A DNA stretch of 64,000 nt, from the NCBI GenBank assembly GCA_012295275.1, contig CM022670.1, forward strand, positions 7,362,658 to 7,426,657, written 5' to 3'. Each line of letters begins with the position of its first letter. Position 1 is the stretch's first letter. Below, in pieces: positions 1 to 61,795 of this stretch. Below the pieces are notes generated by a model that saw only the letters and a program-made list of their open reading frames with translations, searched no databases and was not told where the DNA came from. The translations under genes were made by a program, and so were the position numbers. This stretch comes from Chrysomallon squamiferum. Its lineage: Eukaryota > Mollusca > Gastropoda > Neomphalida > Peltospiridae.

Positions 1-221
1 TTTTATGTTCATAAAACAGATATTTTATTATTTTTTTTATATTTATTATTCAGTACTGCCAAGTGAATGAAAACTTTTGTTTTTTTGTCTATAAATAAAT
101 GTAAAAGATATTATTATTATTTCTATAATTTTTTTATTCATTCCATGTGAATGAAACTGTTAGTTCGTTATATTTATAAATTTAAAAATATATTATTTTT
201 TTTTTTATATTTATTATTCAG

Positions 222-16214
<15,993 letters not shown>

Positions 16215-16366
16215 TGTCTAATTTTAGACGAATACGAACCGGTGACTCCACAGAGACTTTTAAAATTAATGTTACTTTTTATAATGAAAATATTGTCTTA
16301 TTTTAAAATAATATGTTATTAAAAATACAAATACCGAATTCTCGTTGTTATACTTTTCTGTGGTTG

Positions 16367-16417
<51 letters not shown>

Positions 16418-17747
16418 AAAAAAGGTAAGTGGTTAATACAGAAAGAGCAACAAAATGTAATATGAAATAAACACAAACCAGCCATTTTTGATTAATTACC
16501 TGTCCATTTTTAATGCTTACCATAAGTTATGTTTACTTGAGAATCCTTGCATACTGAGACAAAATTTAACATTACTCAACAGAGCTAACAGCAACACTGA
16601 AAGTGTATTCAGGGTAAAGAGGAGCAAATAATCATTAAATTCAGAAAACATATTCTTGCAAAGTGAAGTACAAGAAAAATGTTTAGGCATAAAAATATAT
16701 AAAAAGAATGAATAAAATCTGATGTCATTAAAAGCATTAAATAAAAATGGTAATAAATATATAAGGCTTTAAAATTTGTTCCTAACTAAGAATAAAGTAT
16801 TTATTGTTATATGTATGTTACATCAATCGCAAGTAATGTACCCTTTGCTATTACAAATTTTATGACAATTAGAGAAAAATATTTTAGTTGTGTTTAAGGT
16901 GATAAAAGACGGTGACTTCAAAATAATTCATTTGCAGTGAATGTGTTCATAAAAGTATTGTGTCTTCACCTGTGATACATTTTCAAATTTAAAAAAAATA
17001 TTTTCTGGTCTCCTGCCACGCATTAGCCATAAATCGACATTTCAGTATCAGGAAACAAATATATAGTATATAATAATAAAGATAAACATTCAGTATATAA
17101 TAATAAGGATAAATATTTGCCTTTAATCTAAGAAATATATTTATTATTTAGAATAATCAATATTATGAAAAAGAAACAGTTTTAAAACTTCTTACTGAAT
17201 TTGTTAACAGTGTATATATTGTAAGTAAATGATGATCATTCATACGAATGGGAAATTCTGTAGACTGTTGCTATAAAGCTTTAAATTTTCTTTTCATATT
17301 TGTTTTGCCCCACATTTTATTCAAAATTATTTCAATATTTTTATATAGATCAGAATTTGTAACATCGAATATTTTCGAGTTCACATTATTTGTTGCTGCA
17401 GTAATTTTAACAAAGCTGAAGAGTACTTTTTAAACGTTTTTAAAATGTTTTATATTTGTCAGTTGTAATCAACAGGTAATGGAAATCAGCTCACCTTCTG
17501 CACAGGTTACTTTGAAAACACACACTCCAGATATCAGAATCTTTGAGAATCTGCGACTGGAAAAATTCAGTTGCTTGCTTACCTGAAAAATTCATTTATC
17601 AGATATTAGCTGATTCGTCTAGTGTTAATGTATTAGTAACATGATATATTGTAATTTTTAAAAGTTGAAGGTCTCATTATAAAACATAATAATGATGATG
17701 ATTATTACAACAATAACAACAAAAAAACAACAAAAAAACTAAAAAAA

Positions 17748-17792
<45 letters not shown>

Positions 17793-17930
17793 TGAAAATG
17801 AAAATAATAATAATAATAATAATAATAAGAACAAGAAACCCATTCCCCAAAAGGAAGAACAATAAATAAAAAAAAAAAAAAAAAAGAACTAAAAACCCAC
17901 AAAACAAGAAAAAAAATAAACTAAAAACAA
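16215..17930. other. TEP-A 3' flank and intergenic sequence
   Basis: The first 120 bases resemble the 3' flank of TEP-C (61245-61370), including the shared string GTCTTATTTTAAAATA, so they are probably 3' UTR. A GT microsatellite (16371-16416) follows, then AT-rich sequence with no coding pattern seen, then an AAT repeat (17748-17826). No clear poly(A) signal with downstream context was identified. Confidence 0.6.
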
Positions 17931-17933
17931 AAC

Positions 17934-18150
17934 AAACAAAAACATAAACTAAATATGACAGAAATTGTCAAACATAAATTAAGTACGTCCTATTCTGTAA
18001 AACATAACCTTAGTACGTCATACATTGTAAAACATTACCTCAGTATATCTTACCTTGTAAAACATACACGAATACGTCACAGATTGTGAAACATAAATTA
18101 AGTACGTCGTACACTTAAAGTATAAATTAACTATAACATATATTGCCTAA
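17934..18150. repeat. 30-bp minisatellite, block 1 (degenerate)
   Basis: About seven copies of a 30-base unit with the form AACATAAAyTnAGTACGTC followed by a variable ATACATTGTAA-like end. The same unit recurs at 20590-20830. Because 30 is a multiple of three, false repeating open frames arise. Confidence 0.85.
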
Positions 18151-18356
18151 TATAACTTAATATTAATAACATTAATTTGAGGAAAGTTTACAGACATTTT
18201 GTGTGGCGAAAATGATCTGTTCATATTTACATTGGTGCATTATAAAGAGTTATAACCCTTCCTTAAACCGGCAAAGTTTTGATAGTATATAGTATAGTAT
18301 TGTCTTATTTAACCCTTATTTTATTTATTTATTTATTTTCATCATCATCATCATCA

Positions 18357-18357
<1 letters not shown>

Positions 18358-18405
<48 letters not shown>
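18358..18405. repeat. TTA trinucleotide repeat
   Basis: Pure TTA/ATT units following a TCA run, in intergenic DNA. A similar run is at 18639-18681. Confidence 0.95.
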
Positions 18406-18634
18406 CATTTTGTTATTGCACTTTTCGAGAGGGCATAATTGAAAACTATTTCATAATAATGTTAAAGCCGTTTACTTCAGTTACAGATATCTGAATGAAA
18501 ATATTTTCATGTGACTCGCGCAATTCAGTGAAATAGAAATTTTCTTTTAATCCTTTATAGCTACCGAAGGATAAATTTCTAGATAAATCCAAACTATAAT
18601 CGAGATTATTTATTTCGAAGTTAGAAAAGAAACA

Positions 18635-18684
<50 letters not shown>

Positions 18685-18848
18685 ATGTACATCATCTAAC
18701 ATATATGTTAATAGAGATTGCTTATACAGATGTTATTTTCTGCTGCAAAATGTTTGCCCGACTTTTATCTTCTAAAAGCAAATAGATTATTTTACAACTG
18801 CAAAGTTGCACTTGATACGTGAACGACTTTGTTCTTGGTTTGCTTTAC

Positions 18849-18978
18849 TTTAGGAGTGGTTGTTGTTGTCACGTTTCTTTTGCCTCTTTTTTAAAATGTT
18901 TTTATTTATTTATTTTTTTAATAGTGACCATTACAAGGTGTTCGGGATTGTAAAATGACAACAACAACCACTCCTAAA
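18849..18978. repeat. Perfect 23-bp inverted repeat around an 84-base loop (possible MITE)
   Basis: The arm at 18849-18871 (starts TTTAGGAGTGG) is matched base for base by its reverse complement at 18956-18978 (ends CCACTCCTAAA). The 84-base interior is AT-rich and non-coding. A miniature inverted-repeat element or a hairpin-forming locus fits. No target-site duplication is obvious. Confidence 0.7.
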
Positions 18979-19006
18979 ATCGAAAAGAAATCATCAATAA
19001 TTCAGA

Positions 19007-19090
19007 GATTTATGAACACAACACAGTATGAAGCACATTTCATGGTGTGATTTTCACTCTTTAAATCATAACGTTATTAATATCCGCAAT
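19007..19090 (+). repeat. Short dispersed repeat, copy 1
   Basis: About 84 bases (containing ATGAACACAACACAG and ATATCCGC) that reappear in reverse orientation at 24462-24545 in intron 1 of TEP-B. A short non-autonomous element is likely; the family is not recognised. Confidence 0.7.
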
Positions 19091-19323
19091 AAAAAGTTTA
19101 GCAAGTTTTTGTAAATAACTGTTGCTTCCAAATAAAATAAAGCGATAAAACTTGGTAATATGTTAGTTGCATACGCCCTGTCGCTTTGAGTAATGAAAAG
19201 AACACCATTTGTCATACCCCACGCCGTTATGTGTACTGCACGTGCAAATGCAGTGCGCTCGTGCTGTCGAAGAAACGCGTGCAATACTGATGTATTGAAA
19301 TCACATTTTAATGCCAACATTAT

Positions 19324-19362
<39 letters not shown>

Positions 19363-19380
19363 ACAATTTATCCTGTTATA

Positions 19381-20300
19381 ATGGGTCGTCGTCCAGGCTT
19401 AACAGAAAATCAACGTCATGAAGCAATGGGACGCCTACAAGACGTTACTCAGTACTTTCGTGTTTATGACAGTACCATATCATACTCCGACAACTCGTAC
19501 ACCAAACTGGGCAAGTGGTAGACCACGGTTGACTACTCCAAGGGAAGAGGGGTATTTAGTGACGTCATCTCAACGTCACAGGTTCGAAAGTGCTCCCCGT
19601 TTAGCCCCTACTTTGCACCAAACCAAAGGCAGTAGTAGAATTCATGCTCAAACTCTCCGTAACCGTCTCCATGCTGCTGGATTACAAGCACGTCGCCCTA
19701 TTGTAGCTGTCACATTCAGGAACACCTGAGATGGGCCAGAATACATCAACACTGGCGACGCAGACAATGAGATCAGACATTATTCACAGACGAATCCAGG
19801 TTTTGTGTTCAACTTGCGGATGGTAGGCATCATGTATGGAGGCGAAGGGGAGAATGAAATGATACAGACAGCGTCATTCAGCATGACCGATATGGAGGTG
19901 TCAGCGTCATGGTCTGGGCAGGCGTTCATGGAGGAGGTAAAACAGATCTCGTTTTCATTGACGGAAACATGACTGCTCAATCTTACTGCGACGAGATCAT
20001 TACACCAGTGGTCATTCCATTCATGCAGCAGCATCCTGGCTTTCTGCTTCAACATGACAACGCTAAACCACATACCGCTAGGCTAACCACTAACCAAGTG
20101 TTGAACTGGCCACCAATGTCCCCTGATTTGATCCCAGTTGGAGATGCTTAGGACCTACTGGGCCGAAAATACGCGAAAACCATTTCCATATCCTTAATGT
20201 CCATGACATACAAATTGCTCTGAACCGGGAATGGAACGCAATTACAATTCCTTAGATTCATGCTCTCTTTAGTAGCACGAGACAATGATGTACTGCTGTC
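19381..20300 (+). pseudogene. Decayed Tc1/mariner transposase
   Basis: Reading through several frameshifts gives a Tc1-like transposase. It starts MGRRPGLTENQRHEAMGRL at 19381, then RIHAQTLRNRLHAAGLQARRP (helix-turn-helix region, about 19628-19700), FTDESRF (first catalytic Asp, about 19780) and VMVWAGVHGGG. QHDNAKPHTA (second Asp) follows near 20050. The third acidic residue, normally in a PDLxPIE motif, reads PDLIPVG and is followed by a stop, so it is lost. A 36-base poly-A run precedes the ATG. Terminal inverted repeats were not found. The copy is clearly inactive. Confidence 0.88.
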
Positions 20301-20589
20301 ACCAACTAGATTAATCTGAATAGAATAGTACTGTTAGGAAGTGCTTTAAACAATATTCGTATCTGTGTCATATATAATAAAGCTAATTACGTACTAATGG
20401 AAGAAAAATATTAGTTAAATGTTGCAGCAAGACTTACCGGTTTTCACAAACGTTCTTCATGTACATGTTATACCTGCTCGTAGAAACCGTAACATAAGTC
20501 TTACAGTGTAACAATAAACAGCTTACATCTTACAGTGTAATAATAAACAACATAAGTTCTACACTATAAAAATAACCAGCATACGTCTT

Positions 20590-20840
20590 CGGTTAAAATA
20601 ATAAACTAAGTACGTCATACATTATAAAACATAAACCTAGTACGTCATACATTATGAAACATAAACCAAGTACGTCATACATTATGAAACATAAACTAAG
20701 TAAGTTATACACTGTGAAACGTAAAATAAATACGTCATACATTGTGAAATGTAAAATAAATACGTCATACATTGTGAAATATAAACTAATTGAGTCATAC
20801 ATTATGAAACATAAACTTAGTACATCTTTCATTTCTTTAA
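20590..20840. repeat. 30-bp minisatellite, block 2
   Basis: Eight copies of the same 30-base unit as block 1 (core ACGTCATACATTATGAAACA), better preserved here. Less regular relatives continue upstream to about 20460. The block lies on the far side of the Tc1 remnant from block 1. Confidence 0.9.
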
Positions 20841-22237
<1,397 letters not shown>

Positions 22238-22356
22238 TATGTGTGTGTGAGAAAGAGATAATGAGTTACTTAGATACAAAGAATGAATTAAAGTTAAAAT
22301 ACTTTAAAATGAGAAAGACAAAGTTAGATTAAAATAGAGCTAAGGCATTGCCTGGA

Positions 22357-22363
<7 letters not shown>

Positions 22364-22449
<86 letters not shown>
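22364..22449. repeat. GA microsatellite at the edge of a duplicated intergenic block
   Basis: About 43 GA units. It corresponds to the GA tract at 61376-61454 downstream of TEP-C, where similarity between the two regions continues rightward. Confidence 0.95.
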
Positions 22450-22452
<3 letters not shown>

Positions 22453-22751
22453 AGTTGTAACTGACATTAAACATGGACACAAAAGTAAGACTGTACTGAG
22501 TTGATGTAGATTGAGTCTTCACACATCGCTGCACTGTGAAAACAAACATTATCGTGTAGTCTACGAGGAAACAGTCACCGAGACCAATGAAATATCTTGT
22601 CAGCGGGTAAATAAATGACATTAACCTCGAGCGTATGTAAAGCTTAGTAAAACTTTTTTTTTTTTTTTTTTCTTTTTTTCTGGTTTGTGGATCGTTAATT
22701 CTCTTCACCTGCTATCTTATCATTTATTTTCTTTCGGTCTTTAAATTAGAA

Positions 22752-22790
<39 letters not shown>

Positions 22791-23632
22791 AGTATGCCAC
22801 CAGATGCATTCCATTAGAAATAGCCGCTGGGTTAACTTAAATTGCAAATACTAATCCAGAAAAAGAAGATATTAAAATATTTAATTTCTGCATAATGATA
22901 TTGTGAGATAAAAAAAAAGAAAAAAAAAGAAAAAAGAAAATATATGAAATGTATTTCGTTCGTTATTCATCGATTCATTCATTTAACTATTCGTTTATTG
23001 ATTTATTCACTTACTCATTAATTAATTCATTCATTCATTTATTCCTGAAATTATAATGCTATGTACTTCATTTAGTACAATAGAGGCGTGTATTTACTAA
23101 CATAGTGCATTAGTATTACCAAACATTTAAATACAGTTTTACGTTTATTTGCATAATCAAAGTAGACGTTCGTAGATGAAAGAAATTAAATAACACATTA
23201 ACAGAAGAATAAACACTTTAAACTGTGACTCATCTATAAATAATTTCAACATAAGTCAGTTAAAGCGGAATTAAAGTGAATTTGATATTAGTTAGATGCA
23301 AATCTTTTGTATGATTGGTTTATAACGATAATAAGATAAAGGATGGTCGGAGCTAATTTGTATTAGTATAATTATTAAAAGTCAAATGCTATTGGTTCGT
23401 GCGTTTCCTTGTGTTATCTTTACCAATTTAATCTAGTGAAGTATGAATTAAAATCTGCAACACAGTGATACACTTTATCTTTATCCTCTTAACAGAGAAA
23501 AAGTATGTGCATATGCATTATTAAAAAAAAAATAAAAAAAAAAATAAAACAAGTGCCCCAATTCATAATGCTGAGAACAAGCGAATGTGCGTCACGTTTG
23601 GCGCATACATCATCATATAACCCTGAGATCCG
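22450..23632. repeat. Intergenic block upstream of TEP-B, duplicated at 61455-62632
   Basis: The block matches the region after TEP-C in the same order: a conserved core at 22533-22612, an AAAT-rich stretch, a TTCATTCATTCATTTATTC stretch, AGTAGACGTTCGTAG, AATAAGATAAAGGATGGTCGG and AGCGAATGTGCGTCACGTTTG. Similarity stops at GAGATCCGG (about 23632 and 62632), right at the edge of the TEP core promoter. No coding sequence is seen. Confidence 0.85.
22533..22612. other. Conserved non-coding core, copy 1
   Basis: About 80 bases, from GTGAAAACAAACATTATCGT to GTCAGCGGGTAAAT, differ by about one base from 61548-61627, whereas adjoining sequence shows frequent substitutions and indels. No open frame or tRNA fold is recognised. 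A regulatory element shared by the TEP units is possible (inference). Confidence 0.6.
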
Positions 23633-23748
23633 GGAACACGCCCATGTTTCTCACAACGTCACATAAGACGGATCCGGGACGGGATATATAAAAAGTTGGA
23701 ATCGCCGAAAGGAAGTTTAGTGAGAAACAAGTTGAAGTTGTGTCAACC
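23632..23748 (+). promoter_or_regulatory. TEP-B core promoter and 5' UTR
   Basis: The TATA box TATATAAAAA is at 23685-23694. It is followed by GAATCGCCGAAA, AAGTTTAGTGAGAAACAAG and the ATG at 23749. About 115 bases upstream of the ATG match the TEP-C promoter almost base for base, including CGCCCAT, TTTCTCACAACGT and CGGGACnGGATA. Transcription should start near 23712-23718, 25-30 bases after the TATA box (inference). Confidence 0.85.
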
Positions 23749-28765
<5,017 letters not shown>

Positions 28766-28800
28766 GTAAGCTTGTTTTATCCTCTCTCTCTCTCTCTCTC

Positions 28801-29000
28801 NNNNNNNNNNNNNNNNNNNNNNNNNNNNNNNNNNNNNNNNNNNNNNNNNNNNNNNNNNNNNNNNNNNNNNNNNNNNNNNNNNNNNNNNNNNNNNNNNNNN
28901 NNNNNNNNNNNNNNNNNNNNNNNNNNNNNNNNNNNNNNNNNNNNNNNNNNNNNNNNNNNNNNNNNNNNNNNNNNNNNNNNNNNNNNNNNNNNNNNNNNNN
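28801..29000. other. Assembly gap (200 N)
   Basis: Exactly 200 N immediately after a CT run (28782-28800), in the intron following TEP-B exon 9. The round number suggests a placeholder rather than a measured length. All expected downstream TEP-B exons are missing beyond it. Confidence 0.98.
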
Positions 29001-30689
29001 TCATCAGTAATAACTGTTAAAATTGCTATTAAATCAACAACACCGACGACAACAACTGCTGAATGTTATTAATATTAACACAACTGTGAGTAACTAGTAA
29101 TATTAAATTAATGATTTAGTCTAATTAATGACGACATTAATCTTTGTTTACAAATAATGAGAGGAATGGGTTAGATTGTGAAAAAACCCACTATCAAACT
29201 GTTAAACTGTTTAACAAACAAAAAAGTAACTAAAATAAAGACAAATGTATAATGAAATAGAATCAAATAAAATATAGTAGAAGTAACGACGACTACAACA
29301 ACAACAACAACAACAATAATAATAAAAGAAAGACAGCAACAAGAACAAGGAAGCATAGTATCAGTATACGTGGCAACAGACTGTGCAAAACAGAAAAAAA
29401 AAATAGAAAAATAGAAAAAAAGAAACAAATGAATGATAAATAAATAAATAAATAAATAAATACCTTTAAAATGTTTCACACCACTGATATTTAATTCACG
29501 ACTAAAAGTTTGATACTGGTAGTATGATTATATTCATTCTATCCCGGATGTGCACGTGATATTCCCGGATCCAGTCGTAGAGTGTGAAGTAAAAGGCTAG
29601 CTATTGTATTTAATTGTATGCGAGGGATAATGCACGCCTATGTGTTTGTGTGTGAATCGAAATAGAATGTTCTACAGAACTAAACGATAAAAATGTTATT
29701 TATTTATTTATTTATTTTTTGATGAATGGTGATGGCGATGCTATATCAGAAGGCGCTATAATTAGTTGCCGTCGCTGTTGTTGTTGTCGTCATCGTTGTT
29801 ATTGTTTGTAACAAGTAGCCTATAACTTACCAGGATATGCAAATAACCGAGTTTTTAACCACAAAATATAAGAAAAATGCACTGTAAAAAAAGTGACAAA
29901 AAGTATGGAATGAAGTAGTAAACATGATGTATATATGTCGCAGCTCTATCAGCAGGTCAGCAGTATCAATAGGATGAGTTTCGAATTACGAATATGTTGA
30001 GTGTAAAATTACGTCAATTTATTTGAAAACTCTTGAGTTTTTTATTTATTTATTTAAAAATGTATTTGTTAGTTCTTTGTTTATTCCATAATACTTTTCT
30101 CAGATGGACATATACCGATATATTTACTTTTTCTCAAATTTCGAAACTTTTTCGAAAATAATCATTTTTCGTTTTATTAACAGAATTAAATTTGTTGTTA
30201 TCTAATTATTTTCTTCTTTCACTTTCTAACAAATAGTAATTTCAAATCTCACTGATTATACTTCTCATAACTGTATACGTATATCGATTTATCGAAATTA
30301 TTTTCGTTTTAACATAAAAAGCGTAAATAATACACAGGTTTATGTATAGGTTTTAAATTCTTTTATTTTATTTATTTATTTATTTACTTATTTCATTCCT
30401 TTTATTTCCTCGTGTATTAGATAAATTGAGTAACACTGAAATATATATTCTATTCTCGTACGACACACACATATACAAAGTTAACCAAATACATATACAC
30501 AAGCAAACATATACACATAATCATCTATTTACCTTTAAGTATTCACAGACACAGATGCACAAAATCACTCCGGCACATGAGGATGTATGTTCTGATGCTT
30601 AGACAAAAAAGGAGGGAAAAAAAGAAGAAGAAAAGAATCCCAGAATGTTCTTATAGACATATTTAAGTAGTTTGTAACAGAAAATGGGT
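29001..30689. other. Intergenic sequence after the gap
   Basis: AT-rich sequence with AAC and AAAT runs. No TEP exon, other coding pattern or RNA gene was recognised on either strand. Confidence 0.55.
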
Positions 30690-32090
30690 AAAGATTCTCA
30701 AAGTTGAAGAAAACGGAACTTTAGTGTTTGCACAAAAGACAGATTTAATCACAGCAATTTTACGCGGAGCTAGAGTAACATTTTTTGTTTCTAACTGGAG
30801 AAAAAACGTACGTCAGTCGTGCCCAATGGTTACGGATTTATAAATCAATCCTACTGGTGCCATGCAACGGCCTGCACCAACGGTAAAGTTTAATCAACGA
30901 AGTATGCAATAGATCAAACAAAACCTCGACAGCCAATATTATCTGGTTTGTTTAGGAGCTTGGTTCTTCTAACGCTGTGTACTCCCACTCCGGTTCAGGT
31001 AATAAAATAAAAGGTAGCATAAATGAACTGATTCGTTCTGTACAATCAGCTTATGACCTCAGAGTAGTCACGCGAGATGGCAAATATTCTACTCCACTTG
31101 ACAACGTGGACTTTTCTGGACAAACAGTCAGTGAGTAAAGTATCTGGCATGTTAGCCAGCGTGATGTTGGAAACCATTCAGAATTTCAATCAAATGCCTA
31201 CTGGTGGTTTACTATACTCAGTTCAAATGGTTTACGGGACATGTCTAGGTGGAGTCTGGGTCTACATCAAAGCAGAGGTCACACAAATGATCGTGTTAGT
31301 TTAAACTGGTTCACAGACTCCAACTGGAGACATGTATTCACCAACGACGAGAACGGAGAGACTCTGAACGGATGTCTTGATGATCTGATAAGAGCTGTAG
31401 AAAATGGACACAGGGTTAAAGTTGTCATGGGAAGTTATTCAACACGCGCGGACAATGTGCGTACGAAGAATGGACAAGTCTGTGCTCTGCTTCTGAATCA
31501 CGTCTCTAAATCGAGCAAACAGAAATTTCAAGACAATGCTTACTGGTACTGGCAGATGGTTCTCGCGACTGGGACGGTCAGAACACGAAGACGGCACTAA
31601 CCGAGGGGACATCGTGGAAAAGAAATCTATCAGCTGGTTTGTAGATGGAGAAAGGTTCTCTCGACCAACAAGCAAACACACGTTATTTGGGGAAGGAAAA
31701 GAACGTTAAGAAACGCTATGAAAAAAGGCATTTCATTCAGGATCGGCCTGCAAGGGGAAAGAAAGCTTGACTGGTGCTAGGCTGAAGTTGACAATATGGA
31801 ATACTGACCTTCCTACAAAGAACTCTCAGCTCAAGCTTTCAGAAATGTCAGTGTGGAACCAATGCATGACTGGGAGTACAAAATCAAAGATAATTCTTAT
31901 TGGTTGTTCATCAGAGTAAGTACTCTGGATGTGAGTCGCTGGAAAGTTGCTGAGCACATTGTTCTCAGTCATATGTCAAGCACAGTGACAGTGAACTGCT
32001 CGTCAGTTAATAAAAGAAATCAGTGTTTTTCTTTCATGATTAACAATATATGTTCTAACGAAAGTTATAATTTATCGGTAAAAGTTAATT
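30690..32090 (+). pseudogene. Broken copy of the repeat-domain gene found at 62831-64000
   Basis: The segment 30950-31610 is almost identical to the reverse complement of the intact copy: ELGSSNAVYSHSGSGNKIKG, NAYWWFTILSSNGLRDMSRW and TLNGCLDDLIRAV are all present. Lesions include TAA at about 31136-31138 where the intact copy has Gln (VSGQSIW), and a deletion near 31588 that removes the segment reading YNVG in the intact copy. Further degenerate units lie on both sides: LITAILRGARVTFFVSNWR near 30745, and DNSYWLFIRVSTLDVSRWKV near 31890. The latter shows that the copy extends over the C-terminal unit. No splice pattern is evident. Confidence 0.85.
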
Positions 32091-32388
32091 TAAGCCTTTC
32101 TTTAATTGTTTCATTATTTTTGTTCCTTTTATAACTATTAATTCATTATAAATACAGCCACACTTAAAGATATTCATACTTATTTTATGTGTGTGTATGT
32201 GGATGTGTATGTGTGCGTGCCTATGTTTTTGTGTGTGTTCGTAGTTCTCTAAATAATAATTTAAACTAATGAAAGACACGTTTAACTTTTATTTAACTAA
32301 AAACGACATGGTTGTTGTAGTTAGATTTTTAATTCCCGTCTTTTCTTTTTCTTTAAGACTATTTTACTTTTCTATAATCTGCAGATGA

Positions 32389-32450
<62 letters not shown>

Positions 32451-33891
32451 ATAATAATAATAATAATAGTAATAATAATAATAGTAATAATAAAATTATC
32501 GTTCATTCATTGTACATCACAGTAGGTCACTTTTTGGTATCCTTCACCACAAACAGTCCTTCTTCCAAACATTCTAGTCACCATGATTGATTCTTCACTA
32601 AAAATAAGTTTTGTTTTCCATCCCATTGCACCATTATCATTACTACTACGACTACTATTGCGGCTGCTACTACTAATACTACTGATATTATTAATACTAG
32701 TATTACTATTGTTATTATTACTATTTTACTACTTCATTATTATTATTATTATTATTATTATATTTTCCTCTTTTTCATCATATTTTAGATAAAGGTTAAC
32801 GAAAACAAATGCTGTCATCTGAAAAATGATAATGTAATATATACATTTGTTTACCGATAAGTTTACACAAAGTAGAAGTGTAAACACAATCTGTTTCCTT
32901 TTATTTGAAAACTGATAATGTCTCTCCTAACGCACTGTATTTTCACCTGACAAAGGTAACAGTTTGTATCTGCTATCTTGTGAGGTTTTCACCTGTATAC
33001 GTAACAGATATGTTGGTATCATCGTACCGGATTTTCATCTCACTTAGGTAACAGGTGCATATCTGCTATATTGTAGCGTTTTCACCTGTACAGATTATAT
33101 ATATGTCTGTATCACTGCAGTGTATTTTCAACTTTACATATGTGACAGAGAATGAAAAAAATAAAAAATAAAATAAAACTCAGTAAATAATTTTTGCAGT
33201 TATGAATATACATGGTAAAAAATGAATATTTGAATGAATATATCAGTAGTTATAAACTTTGTATAGAATGAGATACAAGTGACAAATATGAAAAACTCCG
33301 AAACTGTATGACTTCATTTTTTGAACAGTATTTATTTTTATATTTTATATATATATATCTAAAAAAAAAACAATTCGTAATTAATATTTTATTTTATTGC
33401 TTGATTCGAGACAGGCATGGCTTGATTTGATAATTTACGTTATAAAAGATTAAACATGTATTATTTTGGGGTAATTATATCAGTTATAATAATTGCAAAT
33501 TTGAAAACCATCTTGCTGTGTGAAAAACTAAATATTGATAATGTTTCGTAATTTACATTCGAAATTTTTTAAAAGACCTAAAACACACATACATAATTTC
33601 TACATTAAAGAAAGATATAAAAAAACACAGAAAAAATACTCTAAACAACAACAAAACAACAACTAAACAATCAAATAAACAAGAACACAAAAGTAGATGA
33701 AAAAGTAGGTAGTGATCAGTGAGAACAACACAGTGATTTGAAAATTAGAAAACAGATTTTAAAGAACACAGTGCCAGTCATTTAAATGAATATAAAACTT
33801 GACAACAGAGACATTTTGTTAGACAAATAATGTATCAACTGATAATTACTGGAAAACATCGCCTTCACTGGCCACTGCCATCCCATTCCCG
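32091..33891. other. Intergenic sequence before TEP-C
   Basis: A CTA repeat (32391-32450), AAT and TTA runs, and an irregular repeat of ACCTG...GTAACAG...TATCTG phrases around 32945-33090. No gene recognised. Similarity to the TEP-B upstream region begins only at about 33892. Confidence 0.55.
32391..32450. repeat. CTA trinucleotide repeat
   Basis: About 20 CTA units followed by AAT units, intergenic. Confidence 0.95.
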
Positions 33892-34006
33892 AGAAAACGC
33901 CCATATTTCTCACAACGTGACAGACAACGAACCGGGACAGGATATATAAAAAGATGGAATCGCCGAAACGAAGTTTAGTGAGAAACAAGTTGAAGTTTTG
34001 TCAGCC
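33892..34006 (+). promoter_or_regulatory. TEP-C core promoter and 5' UTR
   Basis: The TATA box TATATAAAAA is at 33943-33952; the ATG at 34007 lies 54 bases downstream, as in TEP-B. Conserved upstream words CGCCCAT and TTTCTCACAACGT, and the shared leader AAGTTTAGTGAGAAACAAG, show that the whole 115-base promoter was duplicated with the gene. Sequence further upstream is unrelated to that of TEP-B. Confidence 0.85.
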
Positions 34007-61244
<27,238 letters not shown>

Positions 61245-61372
61245 ACTGAAATTTGAAACGGATATGAACCGATAAGTCTACTAAGACTATTAAAATTGTC
61301 TTATTTTAAAATATGGTAAAAAATACAAATGCAAATTCTCGTTATTGTGGTATTTTTCTGTATTTATGTATG

Positions 61373-61375
<3 letters not shown>

Positions 61376-61454
<79 letters not shown>
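61376..61454. repeat. GA microsatellite downstream of TEP-C
   Basis: About 39 GA units, corresponding to 22364-22449. Confidence 0.96.
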
Positions 61455-61456
<2 letters not shown>

Positions 61457-61751
61457 GATAAGTTGTAAAGTGTGACTGACATCAAAACACGGTACAAAAG
61501 TAAAACTGTACTGAGTTGATGTAGATCAAGACTTCACAGATCGCTGCTCTGTGAAAACAAACATTATCGTGTAGTCTACGAGGAAACAGTCACCGAGACC
61601 AATGAAATGTCTTGTCAGCGGGTAAATGAATAACATTAACTTCGAGTGTATGTAAATATTTTAGTTAGGTGTTTAAATTGTTAACAACAACACCAATAAA
61701 TAAATAGATAAATGAATTATGCTACCAGATAATAAACAATGCATTCCTTCG

Positions 61752-61795
<44 letters not shown>

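Noticed and set aside
19418-20151. Two moderate open frames as possible host genes
   Set aside because: Both are pieces of a frameshifted Tc1-type transposase.
28772-29020. Open frames across the N gap
   Set aside because: They are artefacts of translating unknown bases.
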